From Cristatella mucedo (Eukaryota; Bryozoa; Phylactolaemata; Cristatellidae), in NCBI GenBank assembly GCA_009760855.2, contig WPIO01000020.1:1115001-1179000 (forward strand): a DNA stretch of 64,000 nt. The letters are read 5' to 3'. Below, piece after piece: positions 37,401 to 63,862 of the stretch. Both the position numbers and the translations under genes were made by a program. Under the pieces are notes generated by a model. The model did no database searches. It had not been told where the DNA came from and saw only the letters and a program-made list of their open reading frames with translations. Position 1 is the first letter of the stretch; each line of letters begins with the position of its first letter.

Positions 37401-39698
37401 TTTAAAAATTAATGCTTTACAAAGTATAACTCGGCATCCCGAGTGAAGGTTGGTAATGTGTACTTTTTACTTCGAACTAGTGAGCTGCACGCTACGGCTG
37501 GTGTGGTACACATGCACACACATACCTACAGCTGCAGCTCTGGGATATAGAGCTCCATGCAAAGGACACGGACTCACTATTAAGATATGGCCAATCTTCA
37601 TTGCTGTCTTGATTGCTGTCACGATATGCTTACCGTCGCCACACCAGCACGTGTCGATGCAGCAATCTACGACTTGTCAGCCGTGCTTCGAGGCGCTAGT
37701 TCAATCAGAATGACAGTACTATAAAGACTGGGTCAAATCACATGAGCTGGGTGCTGTGGCCAAGGACAGGGACTACAGTAGGTAAATGGTAGTTCAAAAA
37801 GGCAAAGATAAACATCTGAACTCCGTGGTTTAGAACTGAAGCACACATTAGATGGGCACTAAATGTCAACCAACAGCTGGCACCAGTCATTCTCTTGTGG
37901 CCACGTCCACAGAAGCTGGCCGATGTGCCTGGCTGCTGCCGGCTCCAGTTCGACCAGTAATCAGGTCACCAAAATCATGTCCGACTAGCAGCTATCAGCT
38001 GCACTTCCCATGTCTTCATGTCCAGTATTTTTCGCGTCTCTTAAGAAAAACGACTGGTCCACAGCTGAGCAGCACATTGCATGACAAATCAGGCCGGCAG
38101 ATGGCAGTTCACGAGGAACTGGGGAGAGGAGGGAAAGAAGTGGGAGAGGGTCTAAAGAGTCTGCTTGCTGCACACTGCACTGCATCTGCTCCGGTCTATT
38201 GCTAGAGGCAATGGCTTGCAATCCTCTGCCTTTGGACCACCGAATGCCACGAGCCACCGAATTAGGCCAGCTGCTGCCGTACCCTTTTAGCAGAGGCAAA
38301 TCGAGTCATCTTGACTTGCCGGCAGTCTGCTGGGCCTGGCCTGGCAGGGCAGTGGTGCAAACCAGCCGCTGCCGATGTGAGAACCGGAAGGGGAGAAAAC
38401 CGAAGAACTTGATTGGTCATTCCATTGAGGTACGTCTTGCCAAGACGACAACCTGGTGGTTCTTTCTTCTCTGAGTACAGAATGGCAATTGTATCCATTC
38501 CCCCCCCCCCCCGTAGATTTTGACACTTTTCAAGTCGCTCCAATTACAATTAGGTAGATAGTTCTACCCAAGATTTCTTAATAATAATAATAATAATAAT
38601 TCACTTGATAAAGTGCCCTCAGAGAACTTAATCTCTCTCTAGGCGCTTTACATTTGCTGTAAAGTGAAATGCAATTGAATGGTAGTAAAATCATGCCTGA
38701 AAAACAAACGAAATGAATAATATGGTTAGGGGTGACATGCACAGGGTCAGCATGCAAATGAGGTTAGTGGCAGCATGCACAGTGTCAGCACGCATAAGCA
38801 CATCAAGGACGAATCACAGGGACCCACTAAATGCTGTCCTAAATAGGTGTGTTTTAGGTTCCTTTTAAATGTGGTCAGGTCAGGGGATGTTCTGACACAG
38901 GTCGGGAGGGAGTTCCAGGCTTTGGGATGAACATATTCCGCACTTTTGCACAGCTCACGAAAGCACACATTAAGAATCAAGTGCACAGTAAGGGTCAAGT
39001 GCACATGTGCAGCACATGCGAGCATGGCGGAGCTTAGCACACACAAGAGATTCGCGCTCGAAGAGAACTCAACAATACCGAAGTGGTCTGCAACTGGGCT
39101 CGACTAACAGCTTTACCAGCTGCCAGCTCACCGTAGCCGCGTGACATAGCGGCTATAGCCAAGGCCATTCACAAACGGGGCCGGGCCAATATCATACGAG
39201 TCACTCAACGATTTCGCGATCCCCTAACATTACACCTCTCAGGGCTGTACTAGGCAATCAATAGAAATTTAGGACGGCTACGGCTGGTAATCGCACGGTT
39301 CGTCCAGCAAGACATAGAAAGTGTCGGCTCCTAATTCTGAATAGCCAAGTGAAGCCGGCGCACGCCCCCATTGCAGTCGCTACCGGAAATTCTTGCACTA
39401 AGCACCCAACAGAGAGGCAGAGACCGCCGACCGATCGCTGTGTGCAGCTCTACAGCATTATCAATTACGCGACGCGAAATCTCGGGCTTGTTGCAAGCAA
39501 TCGAGGCACCGTTAGCAGCATCGCAGCGGCGCTGCACCGAGGGCTAACCTGAAGGAGGACGTCGTTTCCAATGCCCGACGACGCCAACAGCTCAAGCACG
39601 CGAGCTTTGTGGACCTTCGATATCTTTTCAATGTCGTAACTTTGAAAGAGCAGCTCATAGTGCTTCTGCTCCCGGTCGCTGAGCTTTATGGTATCCAT
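14713..39698 (-). CDS. REPS1: REPS1/REPS2-type EH-domain endocytic adaptor, complete span
   Basis: REPS proteins bind RalBP1 and NPF-motif endocytic proteins (epsin type) downstream of Ral. Exons (5' to 3', minus): 39698-39549, 32968-32845, 30051-29958, 29502-29283, 28169-27964, 26476-26279, 24692-24409, 21743-21650, 21496-21305, 21139-21023, 18179-17998, about 14866-14713. EH1 starts [20 protein letters not shown] and continues [22 protein letters not shown]2 runs from [20 protein letters not shown] into [17 protein letters not shown] and the EF-hand loop [12 protein letters not shown]. Then come [10 protein letters not shown], a Pro/Gln-rich part, DFADFSEF and the C-terminal coiled coil [19 protein letters not shown]. 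Most phases join. Mismatches at exons 4/5 and after 24409 suggest one or two missed exons. The exons sum to roughly 670 residues, near REPS2 size. Confidence 0.92.
15612..15741 (-). CDS. REPS1: Candidate REPS exon (uncertain 3' end)
   Basis: After a CTGAG acceptor-like site the minus strand reads [20 protein letters not shown] and then an acidic stretch, TVEEEVGG. It is in phase 0, as expected after the 17998 donor. REPS proteins have an acidic, low-complexity linker at this point. The donor is not clear, so the exon end is a guess. Confidence 0.4.
16318..16466 (+). mobile_element. SINE-A, near full length
   Basis: The tRNA-like head has GTTTGGCCCAGTGG (A box) and a B-box-like stretch after GAGGTCGTGGG. 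The tail GTGAAGCGCCTGAATAGAGA..TTCTCTCAGGGTGCTAC then AT-rich sequence is the LINE-A stem-loop. It is one of the cleanest SINE-A copies. Confidence 0.85.
18298..18905 (+). mobile_element. Internally deleted Tc1-like transposon
   Basis: The terminal repeats include AAAAGTATTTGGACGGC at 18334-18350, with its inverse at 18881-18897. Between them, from an ATG at 18667, a frame reads [39 protein letters not shown], the N-terminal helix-turn-helix of Tc1-type transposases. The catalytic DDE part is absent, so it is a deletion derivative. LINE-B abuts its right end. Confidence 0.75.
18906..19140 (-). mobile_element. LINE-B 3' fragment
   Basis: It shares GTAACTCCACAAAG, GGGTGCTACACGGGAGAG and the AAAGAGAAAGTG block with the LINE-B copies at 19682 and 49300. 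It ends next to a (CAG)n tract at 19141-19163. Confidence 0.65.
19141..19163. repeat. (CAG)n microsatellite
   Basis: Seven to eight CAG units in a REPS intron; non-coding here. Confidence 0.9.
19292..19406. repeat. (TA)n microsatellite
   Basis: About 110 bp of nearly pure TA in a REPS intron. It can extrude a cruciform and explains the Ile/Tyr open frame. Confidence 0.95.
19652..19996 (-). mobile_element. LINE-B insertion with 30-bp target duplication
   Basis: The element (19682-19966) is a short, 5'-truncated LINE-B copy in minus orientation with an ATGTA-repeat 3' tail at its left edge. A perfect 30-bp direct repeat occupies 19652-19681 and 19967-19996. That is the hallmark of target-primed reverse transcription and marks the exact insertion ends. 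Confidence 0.85.
19997..21022 (-). other. REPS intron, no recognised element
   Basis: A 187-codon + frame spans 19941-20504. It starts in LINE-B sequence, ends in an (ATA)n tract and has no recognisable domain, so it is not called. Confidence 0.4.
22388..22410. repeat. (CAG)n microsatellite
   Basis: Short CAG run in a REPS intron. Confidence 0.9.
22452..22517. repeat. 22-bp tandem repeat x3 containing TTAGGG
   Basis: Units start at 22452, 22474 and 22496, each TGTTAGGGT(A/G)GC(A/G)GCCAAC plus three bases. There is one TTAGGG per unit; it is not a telomeric array. Confidence 0.85.
22761..22965. repeat. (GA)n low-complexity tract
   Basis: About 200 bp of GAGA with GGGA and GATGAGAGGAGGAGA variants; purine-only on the + strand, so triplex-capable. 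It lies in a REPS intron. Confidence 0.95.
23700..23795 (+). mobile_element. LINE-A 3' tail fragment
   Basis: GTAAAGTGCCTAGAAAGAGA then TTCTCTGGGGGTGCTAA and an ATT-rich tail: the LINE-A stem-loop alone. Confidence 0.7.
23949..24110 (-). mobile_element. SINE-A copy
   Basis: Reverse complement: GCTGGTTTAGCCCAGTGG head, B box near GGGCTCGAGCCC, LINE-A-type tail with AGAGAGTTCTCAGAGGGCGC. The tail points left. Confidence 0.8.
24249..24355 (-). CDS. REPS1: Candidate REPS exon, frame unresolved
   Basis: It is bounded by a good TTTCTTCAG acceptor and a GTCAGT donor. One frame reads [16 protein letters not shown], which resembles the Trp plus poly-Ser region that precedes the HPVP motif in REPS proteins and would end in phase 0 as the next exon needs. 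That frame does not join the phase-0 donor at 24409, so either donor or acceptor is misread. Confidence 0.4.
25798..25955 (+). mobile_element. SINE-B copy with perfect hairpin in the head
   Basis: TATTGCCCGCTGCAA, GCTCCTCTTCTGCCACTTTATA and AAGCTGTTGAATC identify SINE-B. The tRNA-like head is replaced by a perfect 17-bp inverted repeat (25812-25847). Confidence 0.65.
26189..26232. repeat. 11-bp tandem repeat x4 with CACGTG E-boxes
   Basis: Units of the form AGTCACGTGGA; the first and third keep CACGTG. It lies 47 bp beyond the REPS donor at 26279, inside the intron. Confidence 0.75.
27180..27862 (+). mobile_element. LINE-A 3' fragment with nested SINE-A
   Basis: The same C-terminal nucleotide blocks as the 43.4-44.0 kb copy are diverged but colinear, ending in the stem-loop at about 27790-27840 and an ATT-rich tail. 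A SINE-A splits it at 27611-27710. Confidence 0.7.
27611..27710 (-). mobile_element. 5'-truncated SINE-A nested in LINE-A
   Basis: The LINE-A-type tail and a CGGGCTCGAGCC B-box region are present; the A box is missing. GCATG flanks both ends as a 5-bp duplication of LINE-A sequence. Confidence 0.7.
28800..28890 (-). mobile_element. LINE-A/SINE-A tail remnant
   Basis: CATTTGTATAGC, GAGAATTTAGTCTC and GGCATTTAACATATG match the reverse of the shared tail; no head is present. Confidence 0.5.
30519..30716 (+). repeat. 66-bp tandem triplication of a SINE-A head
   Basis: Three 66-bp units start at 30519, 30585 and 30651, nearly identical with a C/T difference in the last. Each contains GGCTTGGCCCAG (A box) and GTGCTCGCCCCGACTAAG. 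Confidence 0.95.
30651..30841 (+). mobile_element. SINE-A copy joined to the triplicated head
   Basis: The third unit runs directly into the B-box region (GGTTGTGGGCTCAACCC) and the stem-loop tail, then an ATTT-rich end. It lies in a REPS intron. Confidence 0.85.
31170..31640 (-). mobile_element. Tc1/mariner transposase relic
   Basis: A minus frame reads [20 protein letters not shown] and, after a stop, DRLK; then [17 protein letters not shown]. The NPIE(N)-W-D-LK block is the third catalytic acidic residue region of Tc1-type transposases. Upstream sequence is too decayed for the first two Asp residues. Confidence 0.7.
33228..33930 (-). mobile_element. LINE-A fragment (minus) with nested SINE-A
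   Basis: Tail at the left edge, then the CATAACATGGTCAGAGGTAA-type 3' UTR blocks and the C-terminal coding region up to the GGAGCCAGTGCTGGTCGG block. The SINE-A (33319-33411) separates tail and UTR. Confidence 0.75.
33319..33411 (-). mobile_element. SINE-A fragment nested in LINE-A
   Basis: CATTTATATAGCGCCCCAAG, CAGGCGCTTCACATATGCC and GGGCTCGAACCC; the A-box half is missing. Confidence 0.7.
33931..36719. other. REPS intron 1 stretch with an unexplained 171-codon frame
   Basis: A + frame at 35504-36019 stays open for 171 codons, followed by further open frames to about 36570. It includes [14 protein letters not shown] and [21 protein letters not shown] recognise no domain, and splice sites joining it to anything are not evident. 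It might be a decayed element or a small gene; it is not called as a CDS. Confidence 0.35.
36720..36855 (+). mobile_element. SINE-A copy with an intact B box
   Basis: TGGCCCATAGGG head, GGTTCGAACCC B box (36770-36780), then GTGAAACGCCCGGATAGAGA and an ATT-type end. Confidence 0.8.
36856..38576. other. REPS intron 1 stretch, nothing recognised
   Basis: Only short scattered frames and a C homopolymer near 38500-38512. Confidence 0.4.
38577..38960 (-). mobile_element. LINE-A 3' end (minus)
   Basis: (AAT)n, then the reversed stem-loop (AAAGTGCCCTCAGAGAAC ... GGCGCTTTAC), the 3' UTR and the last coding block ([20 protein letters not shown]). The minus frame keeps the LINE-A C terminus intact here, indicating a fairly young copy. 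Confidence 0.85.
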
Positions 39699-40023
39699 CT
39701 TTAAGGGGTGTCAGGCTGCTTTCGGCATCGTACTGCTTGCTATTCACAGCGAACGTGCATAAGGATGCGGAATTGGGTGCTCAACTAGGTACCTTTGCAT
39801 AGTGCATTAAAATTACAGTTATTGCTCATAGATACCATTTTTATATTTAATAATGCTTTAAATTATGGCAAGGGCTAATATTTGCATGTAGAATATTGCC
39901 TTATTGTCATCGCTGGACGGAAACAACCGCTGCGCCTCACATCCGCCATTTTGGCGGGAGTACCGGCGCGCTTAGTGGTCGACTACAGCGATAAGTGTGC
40001 GACGCCTTTTGCTAGCCAAGGTC
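39699..40023. promoter_or_regulatory. Divergent promoter of REPS and RBBP4
   Basis: 325 bp separate the two start codons on opposite strands. The block contains CCGCCATTTTGGCGG (39943-39957), which holds a YY1-like core and, read through GGCGGGA, an E2F-like site; both are common in promoters of chromatin and cell-cycle genes. An ATTTGCAT octamer lies at 39880-39887. There is no clear TATA box. Both 5' UTRs must lie within this block unless there are upstream non-coding exons. Confidence 0.75.
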
Positions 40024-57338
<17,315 letters not shown>

Positions 57339-60240
57339 GATTATGATTTGCGACCGATTGAGAATGGCACGCATGAATGCCCTTTGTATATTATTTTTGA
57401 GTAGTGATGCTCTTTGCTTCTGCAACTAGAAGTTGGCAGAATGTAGCTGGTATGTACGTTGATTACATGCTCAACATCGGCATTTGGAAAAATTGAGTCG
57501 ACGGCCTAGGCAAGTCACTGCTATTCTATCATGTTTTGCATTGGCGACTTTCATATCTGAAGAGCTGCATCCTCGTTAGATTGGTTTCTTGCTCTCATAC
57601 GAGAAGAGTATTTTGGCACAGTCCAAAATACTGCTTTGCTCTTTGTGTTGCCGAGATCGTCGTGTCAGCCAACCAGCCAACAAATGTTTAATAAATATTT
57701 GTTACCTAGTCATCGTTGCCATTTGGACCGACACACTTTCTATTTAGGATCCAATGTTGGTCTGAAGTGCATTCGGTATCAGGCACTGAGATATGGTGCG
57801 ATGTGCAAGTTTTTCAGTGTACTGCAGGATAGGTTGCAATTCTTTTGGCCGTTTGTATAAGCGACAGCCTTTAGAAGTGCACTAATCCTTAAAATGAGAA
57901 TGGTAGTACATGCGATAATACGTTGTTACTACTGATATGCTACTTGCGTTCAACTCCTTGATTTTCCAGATTATTCAGCTATATCTTGCCAAAGCTTGCA
58001 GATTAAAGATCTTAGTGACTCCTAAGTCTGGTCTAACCAAGCTGGATCCTAAAATTTGAGACCGAAAGCTTATCTTGATAAGTCATGCAGAAAAAGCCGA
58101 TTTTGTGTTAATTATAGTGACCATGGTTTGAGTTGAGTTTTTAAGGGTTTAAAGGTTACTCGATGCAGTTGCTTTCTGAACCACATAGAAGCGATAAGAC
58201 AGCTCGATGTGGTTTGCTTATTGATGCAAGTCAGTGTGAAAGGAGTTACACCTGTAACTGCTTTAGCGAATGATATTGTTAGAATTAGCATAAAATATGG
58301 CTGTGTGTGAATAGGCAGCACCAATGCGAAGCATTAAGTTAACCCACACTGGATTTAGCTGGCTATTGAGTCACTGGGTTCGCGACTGCCTTACAAAAAT
58401 GGCCGTGGGTAGCTAACAGGCTTAGAATAAAAAAGGTTACTGCCCTTAAAGGACGTAGTCTTTTTATAGGTACATAGCATAGGTAGAAAACATCGTTAGT
58501 TGATTGGTTATAGCAAGCACAGCTTCAGCACACAAGTTAGTGCATTTCCATTCGCATGGCCCAAATGTGATGAAAAAAGGTTCTTTTGAAACGTCAAATG
58601 TCATGGTGTCAGTCGGTAGTTTTAGTACCAGACGTTGGGGCATAAATGATCAAAGAATTTGAGGTTGGTTGACCGAAGAGGGTGTGGCACCACGGAAGGA
58701 TAAGCTATCGTGTGTTAATTTTCTTTCAAGTCAAGAACAGTATATGATACGCTCTACTACGATACGTTCTGACGGAAGACAGGTAAACAAAGTATTTTTT
58801 TAAATTCATAAAAATCACGATTATATTTGCTTACCACAATGTGATATATTTGGGCATACAGTAGCCGGTAGTAGTAGCACTGTACATTTAATACTACTGG
58901 CAGGAGTATGATGATCTTGCTGAAGGATCATCAAATCCCTCTACCGCTAAACCGTGACTGGTAGATGGCTGAGGTTAATCAGCTGCTTTGCTAGTGTATG
59001 GTTGGTGTTCACTCGTTTCTATTTTGATGAAATAAGAATCGAGCTTTGACTGTTTTGTTATTCCTTTCTTAGTAGATTTCACGATAACAAAGTAATAATG
59101 AATGCAGTCTCTAATAAAAAGGTAAATAAAGTAATAAAGTAGCGAAGGGTAAAATCACACAACGCATCGACACGAGATCACTCAGAATACGTCCTACCTA
59201 TTGCAAGTCATGCAAGCTAGAGAGCCTTCAGTACACACAATGCATAGCTGTCAAACATCGTTTCATCCCTACTTTTTGAGGCGTTGTCAGATATACCGAC
59301 CGCCTCAAGCAGATTTTAAAAGTTTTCTTGGATACACTTTTGATTCTCCTTTACCGTGGCCGAATTCGTATCCGACTTTTCGCAAGTCAAACCGTTGTAA
59401 TTCGTGGAACGACTGTAATTCATAAGTATTGCTACCTAAGTGAACTCAATCCCTAACCTGGCGCTCAATATATGCCGCAGGGCTCGAGCCCACAACCTGT
59501 CATCAAATCATGTTCACCTTAACTTCGGTCAGTGAAGGCAAGCGAGCACCTTAATCTCTGGGCCAAACTGGTACGGCTCATCTAAGCCTATGTGATGTGT
59601 TTAATGCTGCCATTATGACGTTCACGACCGACGAGCCTACCTGCTGAGTTTTGAACTATCGGTGTCTTCTTGCTGAGGTCGAAGGACCTCCCAGGGCTGA
59701 GTTGACACATATGCATGCAAGAACCAGCTTGGCTGGGTAACCTAATCGCAGGTAGCTCGAATTTTGCTACATTGCATTGGTGAAATAGGAAGGTTTCCCG
59801 CGGATATCAGTTGCGACCAATCGAGCGAATGGTAATTTTGGAATATGGCTCTCAGTTCTCATGCAGATAGGTGACAGATGATATCCTGTGACCGAACTCG
59901 TTTTGAGTTGCTTTGATCCTGGATGTGGTTTCCTGTGACCATCACACCTCTTTGCTTACTCTCGATGACTTCTGCGGTCTTCTATCTTTGTCTCCTAACT
60001 GCCTACCTGACGTCGACGTTTATACATATCTCTCTCTCTCCAAAACGAGAATAACGCCATGCGAAAAGCGATTATAACATTAAAGAAACCGAAACAACTA
60101 TGTTGGCACCTTAACATCACAACCACAGATAGGGCTTCCGGCCACACAAAATGCCTTATGAGAAAGGACTCCTAGCGTAGGAACAAAACTATGGAGACCA
60201 ATAAGGAAATACCCACATTCAAATCAGATGATTTTTTTGG
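57339..60240. other. RBBP4 3' UTR and intergenic DNA
   Basis: The 3' UTR begins here. AATAAA occurs at about 57690 and is a possible poly(A) signal. A weak LINE-A-like stretch (58380-58730) and a SINE-A (59418-59570) follow; nothing else is recognised. Confidence 0.45.
59418..59570 (-). mobile_element. SINE-A copy
   Basis: Reverse complement: CCAGTTTGGCCCAGAG head, GTGGGCTCGAGCCC B-box region, then a shortened LINE-A-type tail. Confidence 0.75.
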
Positions 60241-60244
60241 GATA

Positions 60245-61570
60245 GACATTCAATAATAATGATAAAGCACTTGATAAAGCACCCTCAGAGAGCTCAATCT
60301 CTGTCTATGCGCTTTACAATTGCTGCAAAGGGAAACGCGATTGAATGGTGAGTAATATCATGCATGATAAACAATATGAATAACATGGTTAGGGGTGATA
60401 TGCACACGGTAAGCATGCAAATGTGGTTAGTGGCAGCATGCACAGTGTCAGCACCCATAGCACATGAAGAACGAATCACAGGGACCCACTAAATGATGTC
60501 CTAAAAGTTCTTTTTAAATGTGGTCAAGTCAGGGGATGTTCTGACGCAAGTCGGGAGTGAGTTCCAGGCTTTGGGAGCATACGAACTAAATGCACGGTAT
60601 CCAAGGGATTTGCATGAACATGCTTATGTAAACGACGTTACTTTCTTTTGAGCAGCATGAAAGCTTGTGTCAGAGCTGCTGATCCAGTCTGTTTCAGTCT
60701 AGCAGTGTAGCTGGCGCTCCATCGCGTTTTTGAGGTTTGTATGAAGTATTGGGAAACTGTTGGATTCCGAAAAGTGGGTTGTACGATGCTTGGCCTGGTG
60801 GGGGAGTAGATCTGAGAGATAGGCTGAAGCCAAAGAATGAAGTGACCTAAAAGTGAGCGACAAAACCTTGAAGTCAATCCGTTGCTTGACTGGTAGCCAG
60901 TGCAGGTCTGCGAGAAGTGGTGTGGTGTGGTAACTGCGATGCTCACGACAGACAAGCCTAGCGGCAGAGTTTTGCACCAGCTGTAATCGCCTAATTGCAC
61001 ATGCCGGTAGGCCAGCAAGCAGTGAGTTACAGACGTCAAGACGGGATGTCACGAATGCATGGATCTCCTTAGACGTGGTTTCCTTATCTAAACAAACCTG
61101 AATTTTAGCAATGTTATGTAGCTGAAAGTAGGCAGACTTGACTGTGGAGCTAATGTGGTCGTCTAACGAGAGGTCACTTTCAAATATGACACCTAGATTT
61201 CGAGCTGATTCAACGGGAGATATGCTGGCAAAGCCTTTTTTGAGAGTCAGCCTTTCCATTTTCTGAATCTCACTGGGTTTGCCCATAACTAGTAAGTTAG
61301 TTTTATCATCGTTTAGTTTGAGAAAATTTGCTACCATCAATTTGCGGATGTCATCAATACAAGCAGCAAGTGAGTTGAGAGAATTCGAGGTGCTCGAAGG
61401 CTGGGAGGGATCAAAGCAAAGGTACAATTGAGTGTCATCCGCAAAGGAGTGAAAGCCTATATTGTGCTTGGCAATCACATCAGCAAGAGGGAGAGTATAA
61501 ACCGTGAAAAGAACCGGACCTAGCACGGAGCTCCGAGGTACCCCATATTTCAGAGGTACCTCGGATAATC
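60245..61570 (-). mobile_element. LINE-A with a 275-codon RT frame (minus)
   Basis: The ORF 61526-60699 runs LGPVLFTVYTLPLADVI, FADDTQLYLCFDPSQPSSTS, LNDDKTNLLVMGKPS, CNSLLAGLPACAIRRLQLVQ and LLADLHWLPVKQRIDFKVLS. This is the longest uninterrupted RT segment in the window and includes the catalytic ADD. A roughly 105-bp insertion near 60620-60720 replaces the normal junction to the AWNSLP block. The tail with stem-loop is at 60245-60330. The element is 5'-truncated at about 61570. Confidence 0.9.
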
Positions 61571-61583
61571 TTTGTGGGTGAAT

Positions 61584-61712
61584 TTGTGTAATTCATTTTT
61601 ATAGCGGCCCTACGAGAACCTAAACTCTGTCCAGGCTCTTCACGAATGCCGGAAGGCTCGAGCCCACGACCTCGGACGTCAAAGTTGAGCATCTTGACCT
61701 CGGTCACGTGAT
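61584..61712 (-). mobile_element. SINE-A copy
   Basis: ATTCATTTTTATAGCGGCCC tail, GGCTCGAGCCCACGACCTCG, then CACCTT-type head remnants. It abuts the 5' break of LINE-A. Confidence 0.7.
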
Positions 61713-61936
61713 GCACGCCGTTTACATTGAAGGTGAGCTACTTCAGTTCTGCTGGGGAAAAATTCAAGCTGAAAAAACTCAAGAACTCTAAACACAAAAA
61801 GTTTCAACCAGCTGAAGTGAAGGTAGTATATATGCTAGTAGTTAGTATATCGTATTCTGGGTTGGACAAGTTTATGCTGGCTTCGTATTTCCTAGCGGAC
61901 TAGCGATTTAATGCGGTGAGTAATGGGAAAGTAACT

Positions 61937-62839
61937 CAGCGGTACCTCGGCTTGCGATTGTCTCGACATACGAGTGTTCCGAGATACGAGCTGTCTCTCG
62001 TTTTTTTTAGGCTTTGAGTTTCGAGCTCAAATTCGGGTTACGAGCCAGCTTCAGGTACTCCACCACTAGTTGCCGCGCTGTTACTCAGTCCGATAAGGGT
62101 AGAGCAGCGAACGACGCTCTCCGTCGCGAGACGCTGCCCTGCGACCCGGGTGTGACGCCTGGCCTATTGGTTCGCTCCTAAACAGGCTCGAACGAGCCAT
62201 CGTGGCGATGCTTGGACGCACGAGATCGCCAGACTCCGGTGTTAAATCCGACTACGGCATGAACAGCTAAGTACGCTCCGTACTCCATTTAGGCAATATC
62301 GTCGCGCGAGAGCTAACCGAAACTGATAGCAATCGGAGCGTCCGCGTACAAGCCCAGCCAATAAGTGGCGCTTTCGCAGGCTGTCTGCACGCTCTACGCC
62401 TGCGCGAGGCTGCCGCACCGAGGCGGTTCCGCAGCACTGCCAGCACCGCCAGCGAGCACCAAAGAAGCCTCGTGGCGCACCGTGTCCCGGCTATGACTCC
62501 TGCAGCGCCTCCGTCATCAGCCAGCGGCGGCTACAGGGCTAGCTCTCGCAGCGGAAGCAGCATCATAATACAGCATCAGTGCTGTGCTCGCGTTTGTGCT
62601 TACAAATAACGAATATTATTTTAAAAACAATATTCGTTATTTGTGTAAGTAAATTATTTTAATTTAAAGAAAAACGTGACAAAAAATCGCAATGGCTACT
62701 TTTGCAGGCCCGGAACATATTCATGACGTTTCAATTCATTGAAATGGGGAAATTTGATTCGAAATACTAGTAATTTGAGTTACGAGCTGCGGCACGGAAC
62801 GAAATTAAACTCGCAAGCCTAGGTACGTCAGTGCACCTG
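61937..62839. mobile_element. pogo/Tigger-like non-autonomous element
   Basis: The left end CAGCGGTACCTCGGCTTGCG and the right end's inverse ACGTACCTAGGCTTGCGAG share GTACCT.GGCTTGCGA. The left end is followed by repeats of the type GACATACGAG/GAGATACGAG, typical of CAG-starting Tc1/pogo termini. TA follows the right end; the left dinucleotide is changed. The GC-rich interior has no transposase frame. It contains a 16-bp-arm palindrome at 62602-62644. Confidence 0.5.
62602..62644. repeat. Inverted repeat, 16-bp perfect arms
   Basis: ACAAATAACGAATATT, an 11-nt AT-rich loop, then AATATTCGTTATTTGT. Confidence 0.95.
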
Positions 62840-63500
62840 TAAGAGAATCCATGAGACATCACTTTGCTAGGATAGGCAAGTTCTAGGGTAGCTAAAGCAA
62901 TTGGTAGCATGCACGCGTTCAAGTGTACCTACAAAATTGCGACGAGCTCATACAACACTGCAGTCAACTGAAATAGCCCAGGCCTGTATCTGCTACGGAT
63001 GGGAGGGGCATTTCTGCAGTGTGAGATGGCGTCTGTAGTGGCAGCTATGACAGCGTTGGTAGTGAACGTTGTTCGTCTATATCCAGCTACTTACCGGAGA
63101 ATGTCCCTGTATTTCTCATGCTGCCGTTTCTGAAGCACTGCGTTTCAGCAGCCTGCGTATCGCATTTTGACAAACAATTCATATATGGGTTTATCGAAAA
63201 GAAGTTCTTCATGCTTTTTCAATCTTCTGTTCCTGCCATCCTGCGTCACTACCTGAGGCATTTTACCAAACAGAACTCGAATAGCCGATGCTTAAGTACA
63301 CTGTAGGAGCCGCTTTCTGGATACACCCGCATGAACCCGCATGACAACGCACCTAGGCAAGTACCGCCGAAGGTAATACAAACTAAAATGTTATGGACTT
63401 TGTAGCGACGTGGTCAAAACGTGCACACTCGTTAAAACGTTCTATGGCGACAACGGAACCTTACCACAGCTGGACACGGGGCTACACAGTGTGAACCCAC
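62840..63500. other. Intergenic, nothing recognised
   Basis: A 62-codon + frame at 63118-63306 has no recognisable domain. Confidence 0.4.
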
Positions 63501-63509
63501 GACACGGAG

Positions 63510-63612
63510 AATTAATAATAATGATAATATTAACAAAAATAATAATAATACATTGGCACAGCGCCGTCAGAGAACTCAATCTCTTTCTAGGCACTTGACA
63601 TTTACTGCAAAG
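63510..63612 (-). mobile_element. LINE-A tail fragment
   Basis: (AAT)n, AGCGCCGTCAGAGAACTC and TTTCTAGGCACTTGACATTT: the reversed stem-loop. Confidence 0.7.
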
Positions 63613-63862
63613 GAACGGAACTTTCGGTGAACTTTGTTGAGCTTTTTGTTAGGAGTCACTCTCGCTTCGGCGTTGCTCACACACTCCACGCTTTGCTGCA
63701 CACGCTACTTCAACGCGAGCAGCCGCCCGAGTTTCAGGGCGCGAGCGGCGCCGGGCGAGCGCTCAACCTGCAGTATCGATAGCCAACGGGGCCAACGGTC
63801 GTAGGGCAGCGAGGAGCTCGCGCCGACGACTCGCTGTCCGGGATCTGCCGCCGCTTCCGCCG

